Origin: Streptomyces sp. KL109B
GTDB lineage: Bacteria; Actinomycetota; Actinomycetes; Streptomycetales; Streptomycetaceae
NCBI RefSeq assembly: GCF_030766935.1
Contig: NZ_JASERL010000018.1
Coordinates: 62,001-126,000 of the forward strand
DNA: 64,000 bases
Direction: 5' to 3'
Part shown: positions 42,735-50,573 of the stretch, piece by piece
How the letters are laid out: each line of letters starts with the position of its first letter
Position numbering within the stretch: the stretch's first letter is position 1
Translations under genes and position numbers: made by a program
Notes under the pieces: model-generated
Seen by the model: the letters and a program-made list of their open reading frames with translations, nothing else
Databases searched by the model: none
Told to the model about the DNA's origin: nothing

Positions 42735-44477
42735 ATGTCCCAGCCGACGACTCAAGCCCGCCCGACAGGCGGCGTCGTCCCCGTCCTCGCCTTCGCCGGC
42801 ATCACCGTGGCGGTCATGCAGACGCTGCTCGTGCCGGTGATCAAGGACCTGCCCGAGCTGCTGAACACCGCGCCCTCGAACGCCACCTGGGTCATGACCG
42901 CGACCCTCCTCGCGGGCGCCGTCTCGACCCCCATCATGGGCCGCCTCGGCGACCTGGCGGGCAAGCGCCGCATGCTGCTCACCAGCCTCGCCATCATGGT
43001 CATCGGCTCGCTGATCTGCGGCTTCACCGACAACCTCCTCGTGATGATCGTCGGCCGCGCGCTCCAGGGCTTCGCCATGGGCGCCATCCCGCTCGGCATC
43101 GGCCTGATGCGGGACATGCTGCCGCGCGAGAAGCTCGGCTCGGCGATGGCCCTGATGTCCTCCTCCATCGGCGTCGGCGGCGGACTCGCGCTGCCCGCCG
43201 CGGCCCTGGTCGCCCAGAACGCCGACTGGCACGCGCTGTTCTTCGGCGCGGCGGGCCTCGGCGTCATCGGCATGGCCCTCACGCTGATCTTCGTCCCGGA
43301 GAGCCCGCTGCGGGCCAAGGGCACGTTCGACATCGCGGGCGCCATCGGCCTCACCGCGGGCCTCATCCTCTTCCTCCTGCCCATCACCAAGGGCAGCGAC
43401 TGGGGCTGGGGCAGCGGCAAGACGCTCGGCATGTTCGGCGCGGCGCTCGTCGTCCTCGTCGCCTGGGGCCTGATGGAACTGCGCATGAAGGCCCCGCTGG
43501 TCGACCTGCGCACCACGGTCCGGCGCACGGTGCTGCTCACGAACCTCGCCTCGATCATGGTGGGTGTCGCCTTCTACGCGATCTCCCTGGTCCTCCCCCA
43601 GCTCCTCCAGCTCCCGAAGGCGACGGGCTACGGCCTCGGCCAGTCCATGGTCGTCGCGGGCCTGTGCGTGGCGCCGCTCGGCCTGACGATGATGCTGACG
43701 GCGCCGGTGTACGCCCGCCTGTCGGCCAAGTTCGGCCCGAAGCTCACGCTGTTGCTTGGCCTGCTCATCATCGCGATCGGCTACGGCGCGGGCCTCGGCC
43801 TGATGAGCGCCCCCTGGCAGACCATCATCATCTCGGTCCTCGTAGGCGCGGGCATCGGCCTCGCCTACTCCTCCCTCCCCGCCCTGATCATCGGCGCGGT
43901 CGACCCCTCCGAAACGGGCGCGGCCACCGGCCTCAACACCCTGATGCGCTCCATCGGTACGTCGGTGTCCTCGGCGGTCATCGGCATGGTCCTGGCCAAC
44001 ACGGCGAACAACGTCGGCGGCGTCGCCATCCCGACGATGCACGGCTTCCGCGTCTCCTTCCTCATCGCCACGGCGGCCGTCGCGGTCGGCGTCCTGCTGG
44101 CGGTCGGCCTGCCGGGCCGCAGCAAGCCGACGGTGCAGCTGCGCGCGAGCAGCGAGGAGGACGCGGTGCTGGAGCGCGCGGAGACGGTTCTGGCCGCCCA
44201 GTCCCCGCAGTTCCACGGTCGCGTCCTCGACCCGGCGGGTGCGCCGGTGGCTCGCGCCAAGGTGACGCTGATCGACCGCCGGGGCCGCCAGGCGGGCGCC
44301 GCCCTCACGGACGGGGCGGGCCAGTACGCCCTGACCGTCCCGACGGGCGGCTCGTACGTCCTCGCGACGACGGCCTCCGGCCACGCGCCGCGCGCCCTCG
44401 CCGCGACGCACCACGGCGAGAACCGTGCGGTTCAGGTGGATCTGGCGTTGGAGGCGATGGCCGAGTCGGTGCGGTAG
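42735..44477 (+). CDS. DHA2-type MFS exporter fused to a C-terminal regulatory-like beta domain
   Basis: 580 residues. The first about 460 form a 14-helix DHA2 exporter (GRLGDLAGKRRML, RALQGFAMGAIPLG). After a linker rich in Glu and Arg (RASSEEDAVLERAE), residues about 497-575 form a carboxypeptidase-regulatory-like (transthyretin-type) beta sandwich: GRVLDPAGAPVARAKVTLID, then GQYALTVPTGGSYVL. GGAGG (42721-42725) supports the ATG. The domain probably lies on one face of the membrane; such fusions are uncommon. Three 15-bp repeats precede it. Substrate unknown. Confidence 0.88.
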   Translation: MSQPTTQARPTGGVVPVLAFAGITVAVMQTLLVPVIKDLPELLNTAPSNATWVMTATLLAGAVSTPIMGRLGDLAGKRRMLLTSLAIMVIGSLICGFTDNLLVMIVGRALQGFAMGAIPLGIGLMRDMLPREKLGSAMALMSSSIGVGGGLALPAAALVAQNADWHALFFGAAGLGVIGMALTLIFVPESPLRAKGTFDIAGAIGLTAGLILFLLPITKGSDWGWGSGKTLGMFGAALVVLVAWGLMELRMKAPLVDLRTTVRRTVLLTNLASIMVGVAFYAISLVLPQLLQLPKATGYGLGQSMVVAGLCVAPLGLTMMLTAPVYARLSAKFGPKLTLLLGLLIIAIGYGAGLGLMSAPWQTIIISVLVGAGIGLAYSSLPALIIGAVDPSETGAATGLNTLMRSIGTSVSSAVIGMVLANTANNVGGVAIPTMHGFRVSFLIATAAVAVGVLLAVGLPGRSKPTVQLRASSEEDAVLERAETVLAAQSPQFHGRVLDPAGAPVARAKVTLIDRRGRQAGAALTDGAGQYALTVPTGGSYVLATTASGHAPRALAATHHGENRAVQVDLALEAMAESVR

Positions 44478-44484
44478 CTCTGGT

Positions 44485-44913
44485 TCAGTCGCGTACGCAC
44501 TCGAACCAGACGGTCTTCCCGGTACGGGGCGCGTCGTGCGGTACGACGCCCCACCGGGTGACCAGGGCGGCCACTATGGCCAAGCCCCGGCCGGACTCGG
44601 CGAGTTCGCCCGCGTGCGGCGTCTGCGGTACGGGCGGCACGGGGTGCGCGTCGGAGACTTCGACGCGCACCCCGTCGGCCGCCGTCCGCATCATCCGCAC
44701 CGTGCAGCGCCGTCCCGGCACGTGGCGGACGACGTTGGCGATCAGCTCCGTCAGCGCGAGTTCGGCGTCGTCGGCGAGCTCCGGCAGCTCCCACACGGTG
44801 AGGTGGATCCGCAGGATGCGGCGCAGGTGCCGCGCGCTGTGCTCACCCACGGTGAGCCCGAAGCCGTAGGACTCGGCAAGTCCCGGCTCCGAGGCGTCAG
44901 TTACGTGATTCAT
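44485..44913 (-). CDS. Anti-sigma-factor-like ATP-binding protein (HATPase_c)
   Basis: 142 residues, SpoIIAB/RsbW-like kinase fold. N box ELIANVVRHV, glycine box ESGRGLAIV, and the middle acidic segment VEVSDAHP. Such proteins pair with XRE/DUF397 genes in Streptomyces and may control a sigma factor or anti-anti-sigma. Divergent from the XRE gene and convergent with the exporter 8 bp away. Confidence 0.88.
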   Translation of the reverse strand: MNHVTDASEPGLAESYGFGLTVGEHSARHLRRILRIHLTVWELPELADDAELALTELIANVVRHVPGRRCTVRMMRTAADGVRVEVSDAHPVPPVPQTPHAGELAESGRGLAIVAALVTRWGVVPHDAPRTGKTVWFECVRD

Positions 44914-44998
44914 GTCACCAGCGTGGAGCGATTCGATTACTCTCGGCTACGTCGCGATCGAAACGCCGCGAGGCGTTGCACATCTGGGGTGACCGCCC

Positions 44999-45850
44999 GT
45001 GCCGAACATCCGCCGTGACCTTGACCCGAGCGCCTCTCCGCTCGACTACTACGGGTTCGAGCTGCGTCGCCGACGGGAGGAAGCGGGCCTGAGACTGGGC
45101 CAGCTCGGCGGCTGCATCTTCTGTACGGGTTCACTCATCGGCCAAGTCGAGTGCGCGAAGAAGGTTCCGACCCGCGATTTCAGCGAGCGGGTGGACGCGG
45201 CGCTGGGCACGGACGGGTTCTTTTCCGGGCTGGTGGGGTTGGTGCTGCGCAGCCAGTTGCCGCACTGGTTCCAGGCGTACGCGGAGATGGAGGCGCGGGC
45301 GACGTACATCTCTACGTTTCAGTGCCAGGTCGTCTACGGGCTTTTGCAGACGGAGGAGTACGCGCGGGCCGTTTTGGCCACGGGTCGGCCGGCCAAGTTG
45401 GACGAGTTGCTCGCAGCGCGGATGGAGCGCCAACGCATCCTGCGGCGCGAGCAGCCGCCGCTGGGCCTGGTGATCCTCGACGAGGCTGTGCTGCACCGCC
45501 CGGTGGGCGGGAGGGCGGTGATGCGAACGCAACTGCACCATCTGTTGGACGTCCAGCGTGAACGGTGGGTCCAGCTTCAGGTGCTTCCATTCGAGGTGGG
45601 CGAACACGCAAGCCTGGCTGGTTCGTTCAACCTGCTCCGCTTCGACGACGACCCGGACCTCGTCTACACCGAGGACTTGGGCTCGGGCCACATGACCGCC
45701 AACCCGGAAACCATTCGGGAAGCAACCCTTCGCTACGCTAGCTTGCAGGCCACCGCGCTCTCCGTGGAGGATTCGGCGGCACTGATCGAACGCGTACTGG
45801 AGGACCGTTATGGGCAGCACCCGGGAATTGGCCAACGCCCAGTGGCGTAA
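44999..45850 (+). CDS. XRE-family regulator with DUF5753-type domain
   Basis: 283 residues. The N-terminal HTH covers about 18-70 (FELRRRREEAGLRLGQLG, then CTGSLIGQVECAKKVPT), with the C-terminal DUF5753-like ligand domain (about 100-270, including ARMERQRIL and LPFEVGEHASLAG). GTG start after GGGGTGA. Its end overlaps the DUF397 gene by 41 bp. Member of the WhiJ/BldB-linked regulator family. Confidence 0.9.
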   Translation: MPNIRRDLDPSASPLDYYGFELRRRREEAGLRLGQLGGCIFCTGSLIGQVECAKKVPTRDFSERVDAALGTDGFFSGLVGLVLRSQLPHWFQAYAEMEARATYISTFQCQVVYGLLQTEEYARAVLATGRPAKLDELLAARMERQRILRREQPPLGLVILDEAVLHRPVGGRAVMRTQLHHLLDVQRERWVQLQVLPFEVGEHASLAGSFNLLRFDDDPDLVYTEDLGSGHMTANPETIREATLRYASLQATALSVEDSAALIERVLEDRYGQHPGIGQRPVA

Positions 45851-46019
45851 GTCCAGTTACAGCGGCAACACGGGGGGCGACTGCCTCGAAGTCGCCACCC
45901 GCACCCCCACCGGCACCATCGCCATCCGTGACTCCAAGGACCCGGCGCTCGGGCACCTCCAGGTCACCCCACGCGCGTTCCGCGAATTTGTAGAGGCGGT
46001 GGCGGCGCCGCGCCGCTAA
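45810..46019 (+). CDS. DUF397 protein
   Basis: 69 residues with the DUF397 hallmark WRKSSYSGNTGGDCLEVA and the later IRDSKDP and FREFVEAV. GGAGG lies upstream of the ATG. Small partner of the overlapping XRE regulator; together with the ATPase gene it completes the triad. Mechanism in the family is antagonism of the XRE partner. Confidence 0.93.
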   Translation: MGSTRELANAQWRKSSYSGNTGGDCLEVATRTPTGTIAIRDSKDPALGHLQVTPRAFREFVEAVAAPRR

Positions 46020-46528
46020 TGTCGCGGCCCATGAGCTGGCTGCCGCACGACTACGCCCACCCGACCCACGTACCCGTACCCGGAACCGCCCTCCACCTGA
46101 GGCCCATCCGGGAAGCGGACACCGCGATCGACTACCCCGCCGTGATGGGCTCCCGCGAACGCCTCTGGGAGATCTTCGGCCCGGCGTGGGGCTGGCCCGC
46201 CGAGACCATGACGTACGAGGCGGACCGCGCCGACCTCCTGCGCCACGAGAAGGAGATCGCGGCCCACGAGTCCTTCAACTACGCCCTGTTGAACGAGGCC
46301 GAGACAAAGCTGCTGGGCTGCGTCTACATCGACCCGCCGGAGCGCACCGGCTCGGACGCCGACATCGCGTGGTGGGTCGTGGACGACCTGTCCGGCGGAG
46401 CCGATGAGCGTGCGCTCGACGCGCTCGTCCCGGAGTGGATCGGCGCCGACTGGCCGTTCACGCAACCCCGGTACCTGGGCCGCGACATCACGTGGCAGGA
46501 GTGGCTGGCGCTGCCGCCCCTCGGATAG
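46019..46528 (+). CDS. GNAT-family N-acetyltransferase
   Basis: 169 residues. GNAT elements: LHLRPIREADTAIDYPAV, FNYALLNEAETKLLGCVYIDP (strands 4 and 5), and IAWWVVDDLSG, in place of the usual acetyl-CoA loop RxxGxG, which is degenerate. The ATG at 46019 overlaps the DUF397 stop (TAATG); a second ATG at 46031 (MSWLP) is equally possible. Acetyl acceptor unknown. Confidence 0.82.
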   Translation: MSRPMSWLPHDYAHPTHVPVPGTALHLRPIREADTAIDYPAVMGSRERLWEIFGPAWGWPAETMTYEADRADLLRHEKEIAAHESFNYALLNEAETKLLGCVYIDPPERTGSDADIAWWVVDDLSGGADERALDALVPEWIGADWPFTQPRYLGRDITWQEWLALPPLG

Positions 46529-46580
46529 TGGGACTGTGCCCCTGAACCGCAAAATGGCTGCGGTAACGAGTCACAGTGCG

Positions 46581-47306
46581 TCAGCCGCCGATGTCGAACT
46601 GCGCCTCCGCGCCCAGAAGTTCCGACACATCCGAACCCACCTCCAGCTCCTGCGGCTCGGCACCCCGCCGGAACAGCCGCGCCGCCCGCCCACCCTCCAC
46701 AGCGGCACGCGCCCCCGCGACCCGCAGCCACGAGCCCTCCCGCAGGCCGAGCACCGGTACGTCGTTCTCCTCAAGGAACTCCGTGAGGCGCTGCTCGCGG
46801 GTTTCGCCCTTGTGGGTGGAGGACGGGTCCGGGTCCAGGTAGTGCGGGTTGATCTGGAACGGGACCAGGCCGAGCGCCTCGAAGGACGGCGGCTGCACGA
46901 TCGGCATGTCGTTGGTCGTACGGAGGGTGGGCGCGGCCATGTTGGTGCCCGCGCTGGCGCCCATGTACGGGAGGCCGCCCCGGACCGCCTTCGTCACGGC
47001 CTCCCGCAGCCCCGTCCGGTACAGCGCGCTCAGCAGCCGGAAGGAGTTGCCGCCGCCGATGAACACCGCGTCCGCGGCGGCCAGTTGGGACAGCGGATCG
47101 TCGCCCTCGTGCACGCCACGCACCTCCACCCCCGCCCCCTCAAGCGCACCCCGCACCCGCGCCGTGTACGCGTCGTGGTCGGCCAGCGCGTACGGCACGA
47201 ACGCGAGGCGGGCGTTCGGCGGGAGGAATCCGGTGACCGTGTCGAGGGCGTGCTCCAGGTAACCCTGGCCGTGCTGGGTGGAGTTGGAGAGCAGCAGAAG
47301 GTTCAT
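46581..47306 (-). CDS. pepE: Peptidase E-like Ser dipeptidase (S51)
   Basis: 241 residues, class I glutamine-amidotransferase-like fold. Nucleophile Ser118 in GASAGTN, GGGNSFR loop and INPHYLD with the His. In the family it cuts N-terminal Asp dipeptides. ATG 47306 starts the first strand directly; a TTG 21 nt upstream is in frame but unlikely. Confidence 0.92.
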   Translation of the reverse strand: MNLLLLSNSTQHGQGYLEHALDTVTGFLPPNARLAFVPYALADHDAYTARVRGALEGAGVEVRGVHEGDDPLSQLAAADAVFIGGGNSFRLLSALYRTGLREAVTKAVRGGLPYMGASAGTNMAAPTLRTTNDMPIVQPPSFEALGLVPFQINPHYLDPDPSSTHKGETREQRLTEFLEENDVPVLGLREGSWLRVAGARAAVEGGRAARLFRRGAEPQELEVGSDVSELLGAEAQFDIGG

Positions 47307-47392
47307 GGTGCGGGTGGCTCCGTTCAAGTGGGCGTGAATACAGGTCAGTTGGTCGCGGTCGAGGAACGTCCCCGCCGCGTCCGCTGCGGCGG

Positions 47393-47592
47393 ATGCGTCA
47401 GGCGCTGCTCAAGGAGTCGCGCCGCCTTCCGCAGCACGTCAAGGCGATCCTCCGGCCCCTCCGGGAAGGGCCTCAAGCTCCCGGCCGACCTCGACTACGG
47501 GCGCCTCTTCCACGGCGTCGACGAGCGGGTGCCGCTGGAGGGGCTGCGGTTCGGGGTGCGGGTCATGACGCGGCTGTGGCAGGGCTGCTGAG
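47393..47592 (+). pseudogene. Possible frameshifted gene remnant
   Basis: Starting at ATG 47393 one frame reads protein-like sequence (RQALLKESRRLPQHVKAIL). From about 47465 the neighbouring frame reads plausible sequence (LKLPADLDYGRLFHGVDER and so on to a stop at 47589-47591). The two join if one base is added or lost near 47460. I cannot name the family. The 394-bp gap 47307-47700 has no other gene. Confidence 0.3.
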
Positions 47593-47663
47593 AGCAGGGA
47601 TGCTGGGGGCAGGGATGCTGGGGGCAGGGATGGTGAGGGCAGGACTGCTGAGGGCAGGGTGCT
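47590..47663. repeat. Five-unit 15-bp minisatellite
   Basis: Consensus GGGGGCAGGGATGCT, repeated about five times with small changes, directly after the possible gene remnant and before a methyltransferase gene. Confidence 0.8.
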
Positions 47664-47700
47664 GAGCAGGCGCTCAGCCGCGTACGGCAGCATGGGCGGC

Positions 47701-48360
47701 ATGAGCATCACAAGCGCCCGTCCCGCCGCCGACGTCCTCGCCGCCTTCGAGAACGCCAAGGGGTTCATGCCCCTGGGCGAAGGGCTCGCGCTGTACGCCG
47801 CCGCCGTCGAGGCGGCGGCGCTCGGCCTGCCGCTCCTGGAAGTCGGCACGTACTGCGGCCGCTCCACCATTCTCCTCGCCGACGCCGCGCGCTCCGCCGG
47901 GGTCACGGCGCTCACCGTCGACCACCACCGCGGCAGCGAGGAGCAGCAGCCCGGCTGGGACTTCCACGACCCGGAGACCGTGGACCCCGCCCTCGGGATC
48001 ATGGACACGCTCCCCACCTTCCGGCGCACGCTGCACGCGGCGGGCCTTGAGGACCATGTCGTCGCGCTCGTCGGCAAGTCGCCGAAGGTCGCCAAGGCCT
48101 GGGGCGGGCCGCTCGGGCTCGTCTTCATCGACGGCGGGCACACGGACGAGCACGCGAACGCGGACTACGAGGGGTGGGCGCCGCACGTCGCGGACGGCGG
48201 CTACCTGCTCATTCACGACGTGTTCCCGGTGAAGCACGACGAGTGGACGGGGCAGGCGCCGTACCGCGTGTACCAGCGGGCACTCGCGTCCGGCGCGTTC
48301 ACCGAGGTCTCTGAGTGCGACTCCCTGCGCGTCCTGCGGCGAACCGGCGCGGGGATCTGA
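47701..48360 (+). CDS. Class I SAM-dependent methyltransferase (TylF/O-methyltransferase-like)
   Basis: 219 residues. SAM site LLEVGTYCGRSTILLADAA, acidic loop TVDHHRGSEE, and metal-type loop FIDGGHTDEHANAD resembling class I O-methyltransferases. The C-terminus has GGYLLIHDVFP. ATG 47701 used; ATG 47692 is in frame. Substrate not known. Confidence 0.87.
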   Translation: MSITSARPAADVLAAFENAKGFMPLGEGLALYAAAVEAAALGLPLLEVGTYCGRSTILLADAARSAGVTALTVDHHRGSEEQQPGWDFHDPETVDPALGIMDTLPTFRRTLHAAGLEDHVVALVGKSPKVAKAWGGPLGLVFIDGGHTDEHANADYEGWAPHVADGGYLLIHDVFPVKHDEWTGQAPYRVYQRALASGAFTEVSECDSLRVLRRTGAGI

Positions 48361-48382
48361 GCGCACGGTTAGGGTCAGCAAC

Positions 48383-49417
48383 GTGTCGTACGTAGGTCCG
48401 CAACCCGATGGCTTCGATCCCGACGGCTGGGACGACCGGGGCGAGGCGCCGCGGCGCCGCCTCGGCGGGCGTCCCGTGCTCGTCGCCCTCGCCGCGCTGG
48501 TGCCGACGGCGCTGGCGGGATGGCTGGTGTACCAGGTGGTGAGCGCGCCGGGAGACAGCAAGCCGCCGACGGCGCTGCCCGCGCACGGGCAGTCGGCGAG
48601 CGGCTCCCCGACGCAGGACGCGAAGGCGTCGAGCCCGGCGCCCGCCACGTCGTCGTCCAAGTCGCCGCACAAGGCGTCCCCCTCCAAGTCCACGCCCAAG
48701 TCGCCGTCCAGCAAGGCGCCCGCCAACCCCGCCCCCGCCTCGGGACCCCTCAAGGGCAAGGTCGTCGTCATCGACCCCGGCCACAACCCGGGCAACTTCC
48801 AGCACGCCACCGAGATCAACCGCTCCGTGAACGTCGGCAACGGCAGCAAGGAGTGCGACACCACCGGTACGTCGACGAACGCGGGCTACACCGAGGCCCG
48901 GTTCACGCTGGACGTGGCGCGCCGCATGCGGACGATCCTCGAAAAGCAGGGCGCCACCGTGCAATTGACGCAGAACGGCGACCGCGCCTGGGGGCCGTGC
49001 GTCGACGAGCGCGCCGAGATCGGCAACAAGGCGAAGGCCGACGCCGTCGTCTCCGTCCACGCCGACGGGTCGGGCGAGGGCAACCGGGGCTTCCATGTGA
49101 TCCTTCCCGCATCCGTGCGCGCGGGCGCCGCCGACACCACGTCGATCGTGAAGTCCTCGCGGGACCTCGGGGAGCACGTCGCGGGCCTGTACCTGCGGTC
49201 CACGGGCCAGCCCCCGTCGAACTACATCGGCGGTGGAACGGGCCTCGATACCCGCAGTGACCTGGGAGGACTCAACCTTTCCAAGGTTCCGAAGGTCTTC
49301 ATCGAGTGCGGCAACATGCGGGACTCGAAGGACGTGGCGCGATTCACGTCCGGTTCGTGGCGGCAGAAGGCGGCCCAGGGCATCTCTGAGGGAATCGTGA
49401 GTTTCCTGCGCGGGTAA
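48383..49417 (+). CDS. N-acetylmuramoyl-L-alanine amidase (Amidase_3), membrane-anchored
   Basis: 344 residues. Cytoplasmic N-terminus, one membrane helix about 30-52, a Ser/Pro/Lys-rich linker, then the amidase domain from about 125. Zinc ligands His134 (DPGHNPG), Glu171 (YTEARF) and His226 (VSVHADG), with the catalytic Glu308 (IECGNM). Cleaves the muramoyl-alanine bond in peptidoglycan outside the membrane. TAGGGT (48370-48375) lies 7 nt upstream of the GTG with no Shine-Dalgarno; probably leaderless. Confidence 0.93.
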   Translation: MSYVGPQPDGFDPDGWDDRGEAPRRRLGGRPVLVALAALVPTALAGWLVYQVVSAPGDSKPPTALPAHGQSASGSPTQDAKASSPAPATSSSKSPHKASPSKSTPKSPSSKAPANPAPASGPLKGKVVVIDPGHNPGNFQHATEINRSVNVGNGSKECDTTGTSTNAGYTEARFTLDVARRMRTILEKQGATVQLTQNGDRAWGPCVDERAEIGNKAKADAVVSVHADGSGEGNRGFHVILPASVRAGAADTTSIVKSSRDLGEHVAGLYLRSTGQPPSNYIGGGTGLDTRSDLGGLNLSKVPKVFIECGNMRDSKDVARFTSGSWRQKAAQGISEGIVSFLRG

Positions 49418-49526
49418 CTGTCACCCTGTGGATCTCGGCAGACACTCCCCGGACCCGGGCGATAGTGTCCTCCGTACGATGTGGGGCCACCCCTGCGCAT
49501 TGCGCCGCCTCCACCCGATGGCCAGA

Positions 49527-49563
49527 CAACTGACCGACGACTGACGACTGACGACTGACGAAG
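49527..49563. repeat. Short tandem repeat before a membrane gene
   Basis: Unit GACTGAC repeated three to four times (ACTGACCGACGACTGAC and on), ending 9 bp before the GTG of the next gene; the ribosome site GAAGGA overlaps its edge. Confidence 0.7.
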
Positions 49564-49571
49564 GATTTGCA

Positions 49572-50429
49572 GTGAATATCCGCTCCCTCACTCGAGGCGA
49601 CGGCGTGGTGATCGGAGCAGCGGTATTGCTGTTGATCGCCTCGTTCCTCGATATCTACTCCGTCGACGGGGCGCCCGACAGCGTCGAGTACCCGAACTCC
49701 TGGGAGAGCGGCCCGCTTCTCATGAGCGTGGTGCTCGCGGGCATCATCGGCGCCGTGCTCATCGTGATCAGCCGCGGTACGCCGCAGCCGCGCAAGGTCG
49801 CGGGGATCGACCTCGGCCAGTTCGGCATCGCGGCCACGGTGCTGGCCGCGTGGGCGGCGCTCGGCAACGTCTTCGACCCGCTGGGTGGCGCCGACAACGG
49901 AGGCAGTGGTGCCTCCGACGGTCCGAGCGCCGGCATCGGCATCATCCTCAGCCTCGTCGCGACCCTGATCATGGCCGTCGCCGCGATCGCCACGCCGCTG
50001 GTCCCGGCCCTCAAGGCCTCCCTCCTCGGCGCCCCGCGCCCGCAGCAGCCGCAGCCGTACGGCGCCCAGCCGCCGCAGGGCTACGGCTACCCCGGCGCCC
50101 AGCAGCAGCCCGGCCAGCAGCAGCCGTACGGCGCGCAGCAGCCCGGCCCCGGTCAGCAGCAGCCCTACGGCGGTCAGCCGCAGCAGGCCGGTGCCCCGGC
50201 TCCGCAGGCCGCCGCGCAGCCGCCGGCCGCGGACTTCTCGCCGTTCTGGTTCGCCGTGCCGGTGCCGCGCCCGCTGTACGCGGAGGACGGCTCGCAGGCC
50301 CCGATCGCCGAACTGGCGCCCGGCACCTGGTACTTGGCGGTCGAGCAGCGCGGCCCCGGCCTCGTCGCCCAGACCCAGGACGGCCGTCGCGGCGTCCTCC
50401 AGGACACGAGCGGCATCCAGCGCGGCTGA
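49572..50429 (+). CDS. Membrane protein with Pro/Gln-rich linker and C-terminal soluble domain
   Basis: 285 residues, DUF5336-like. Three to four membrane helices in the first about 155; then a low-complexity Gln/Pro/Gly/Tyr linker (about 156-215) with repeated QQPYGAQ units; then a conserved C-terminal domain (WFAVPVPRPLYAEDGS, APGTWYLAVEQRGPGLV). GTG start behind GAAGGA. The linker resembles those of actinobacterial envelope proteins. Function unknown; the next element is a strong terminator. Confidence 0.82.
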   Translation: MNIRSLTRGDGVVIGAAVLLLIASFLDIYSVDGAPDSVEYPNSWESGPLLMSVVLAGIIGAVLIVISRGTPQPRKVAGIDLGQFGIAATVLAAWAALGNVFDPLGGADNGGSGASDGPSAGIGIILSLVATLIMAVAAIATPLVPALKASLLGAPRPQQPQPYGAQPPQGYGYPGAQQQPGQQQPYGAQQPGPGQQQPYGGQPQQAGAPAPQAAAQPPAADFSPFWFAVPVPRPLYAEDGSQAPIAELAPGTWYLAVEQRGPGLVAQTQDGRRGVLQDTSGIQRG

Positions 50430-50455
50430 CCCGACCGCTCGCCGTTACGGGATTC

Positions 50456-50490
50456 AAGGCCCCGCACCCGTCTTCCGGGTGCGGGGCCTT
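50456..50490 (+). terminator. Rho-independent-type terminator
   Basis: AAGGCCCCGCACCCG-TCTTC-CGGGTGCGGGGCCTT, a perfect 15-bp stem followed by TT, 26 nt after the membrane-protein stop. Confidence 0.88.
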
Positions 50491-50512
50491 TCGCGTACAG
50501 TCGCGCACGCGA

Positions 50513-50529
50513 TCTGACATGCCGTCAGA
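50513..50529. promoter_or_regulatory. TCTGAC-N5-GTCAGA palindrome, site 3
   Basis: TCTGAC-ATGCC-GTCAGA; with flanks the dyad is GATCTGAC-N5-GTCAGATC (50511-50531). It lies 44 bp upstream of the F420-type oxidoreductase gene, just after the terminator. Downstream, GAGTTCAT is repeated three times (50533-50555). Confidence 0.7.
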
Positions 50530-50573
50530 TCGCGAGTTCATGAGTTCATGAGTTCACGGGACAGGGGGCGCGC

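Noticed and set aside
42663-42735. DRTE-repeat leader peptide starting at GTG 42663
   Set aside because: No ribosome site upstream, and the frame runs on as a shadow inside the exporter; kept only as a DNA repeat.
41094-44414. 1106-codon minus-strand frame across the acyl-CoA dehydrogenase and exporter
   Set aside because: Overlaps two well-supported genes; composition is Arg/Ser-rich shadow sequence without domains.
46019-46528. GNAT protein as part of the XRE/DUF397 regulatory triad
   Set aside because: It only abuts by a TAATG overlap; no known functional link, so treated as a neighbour.
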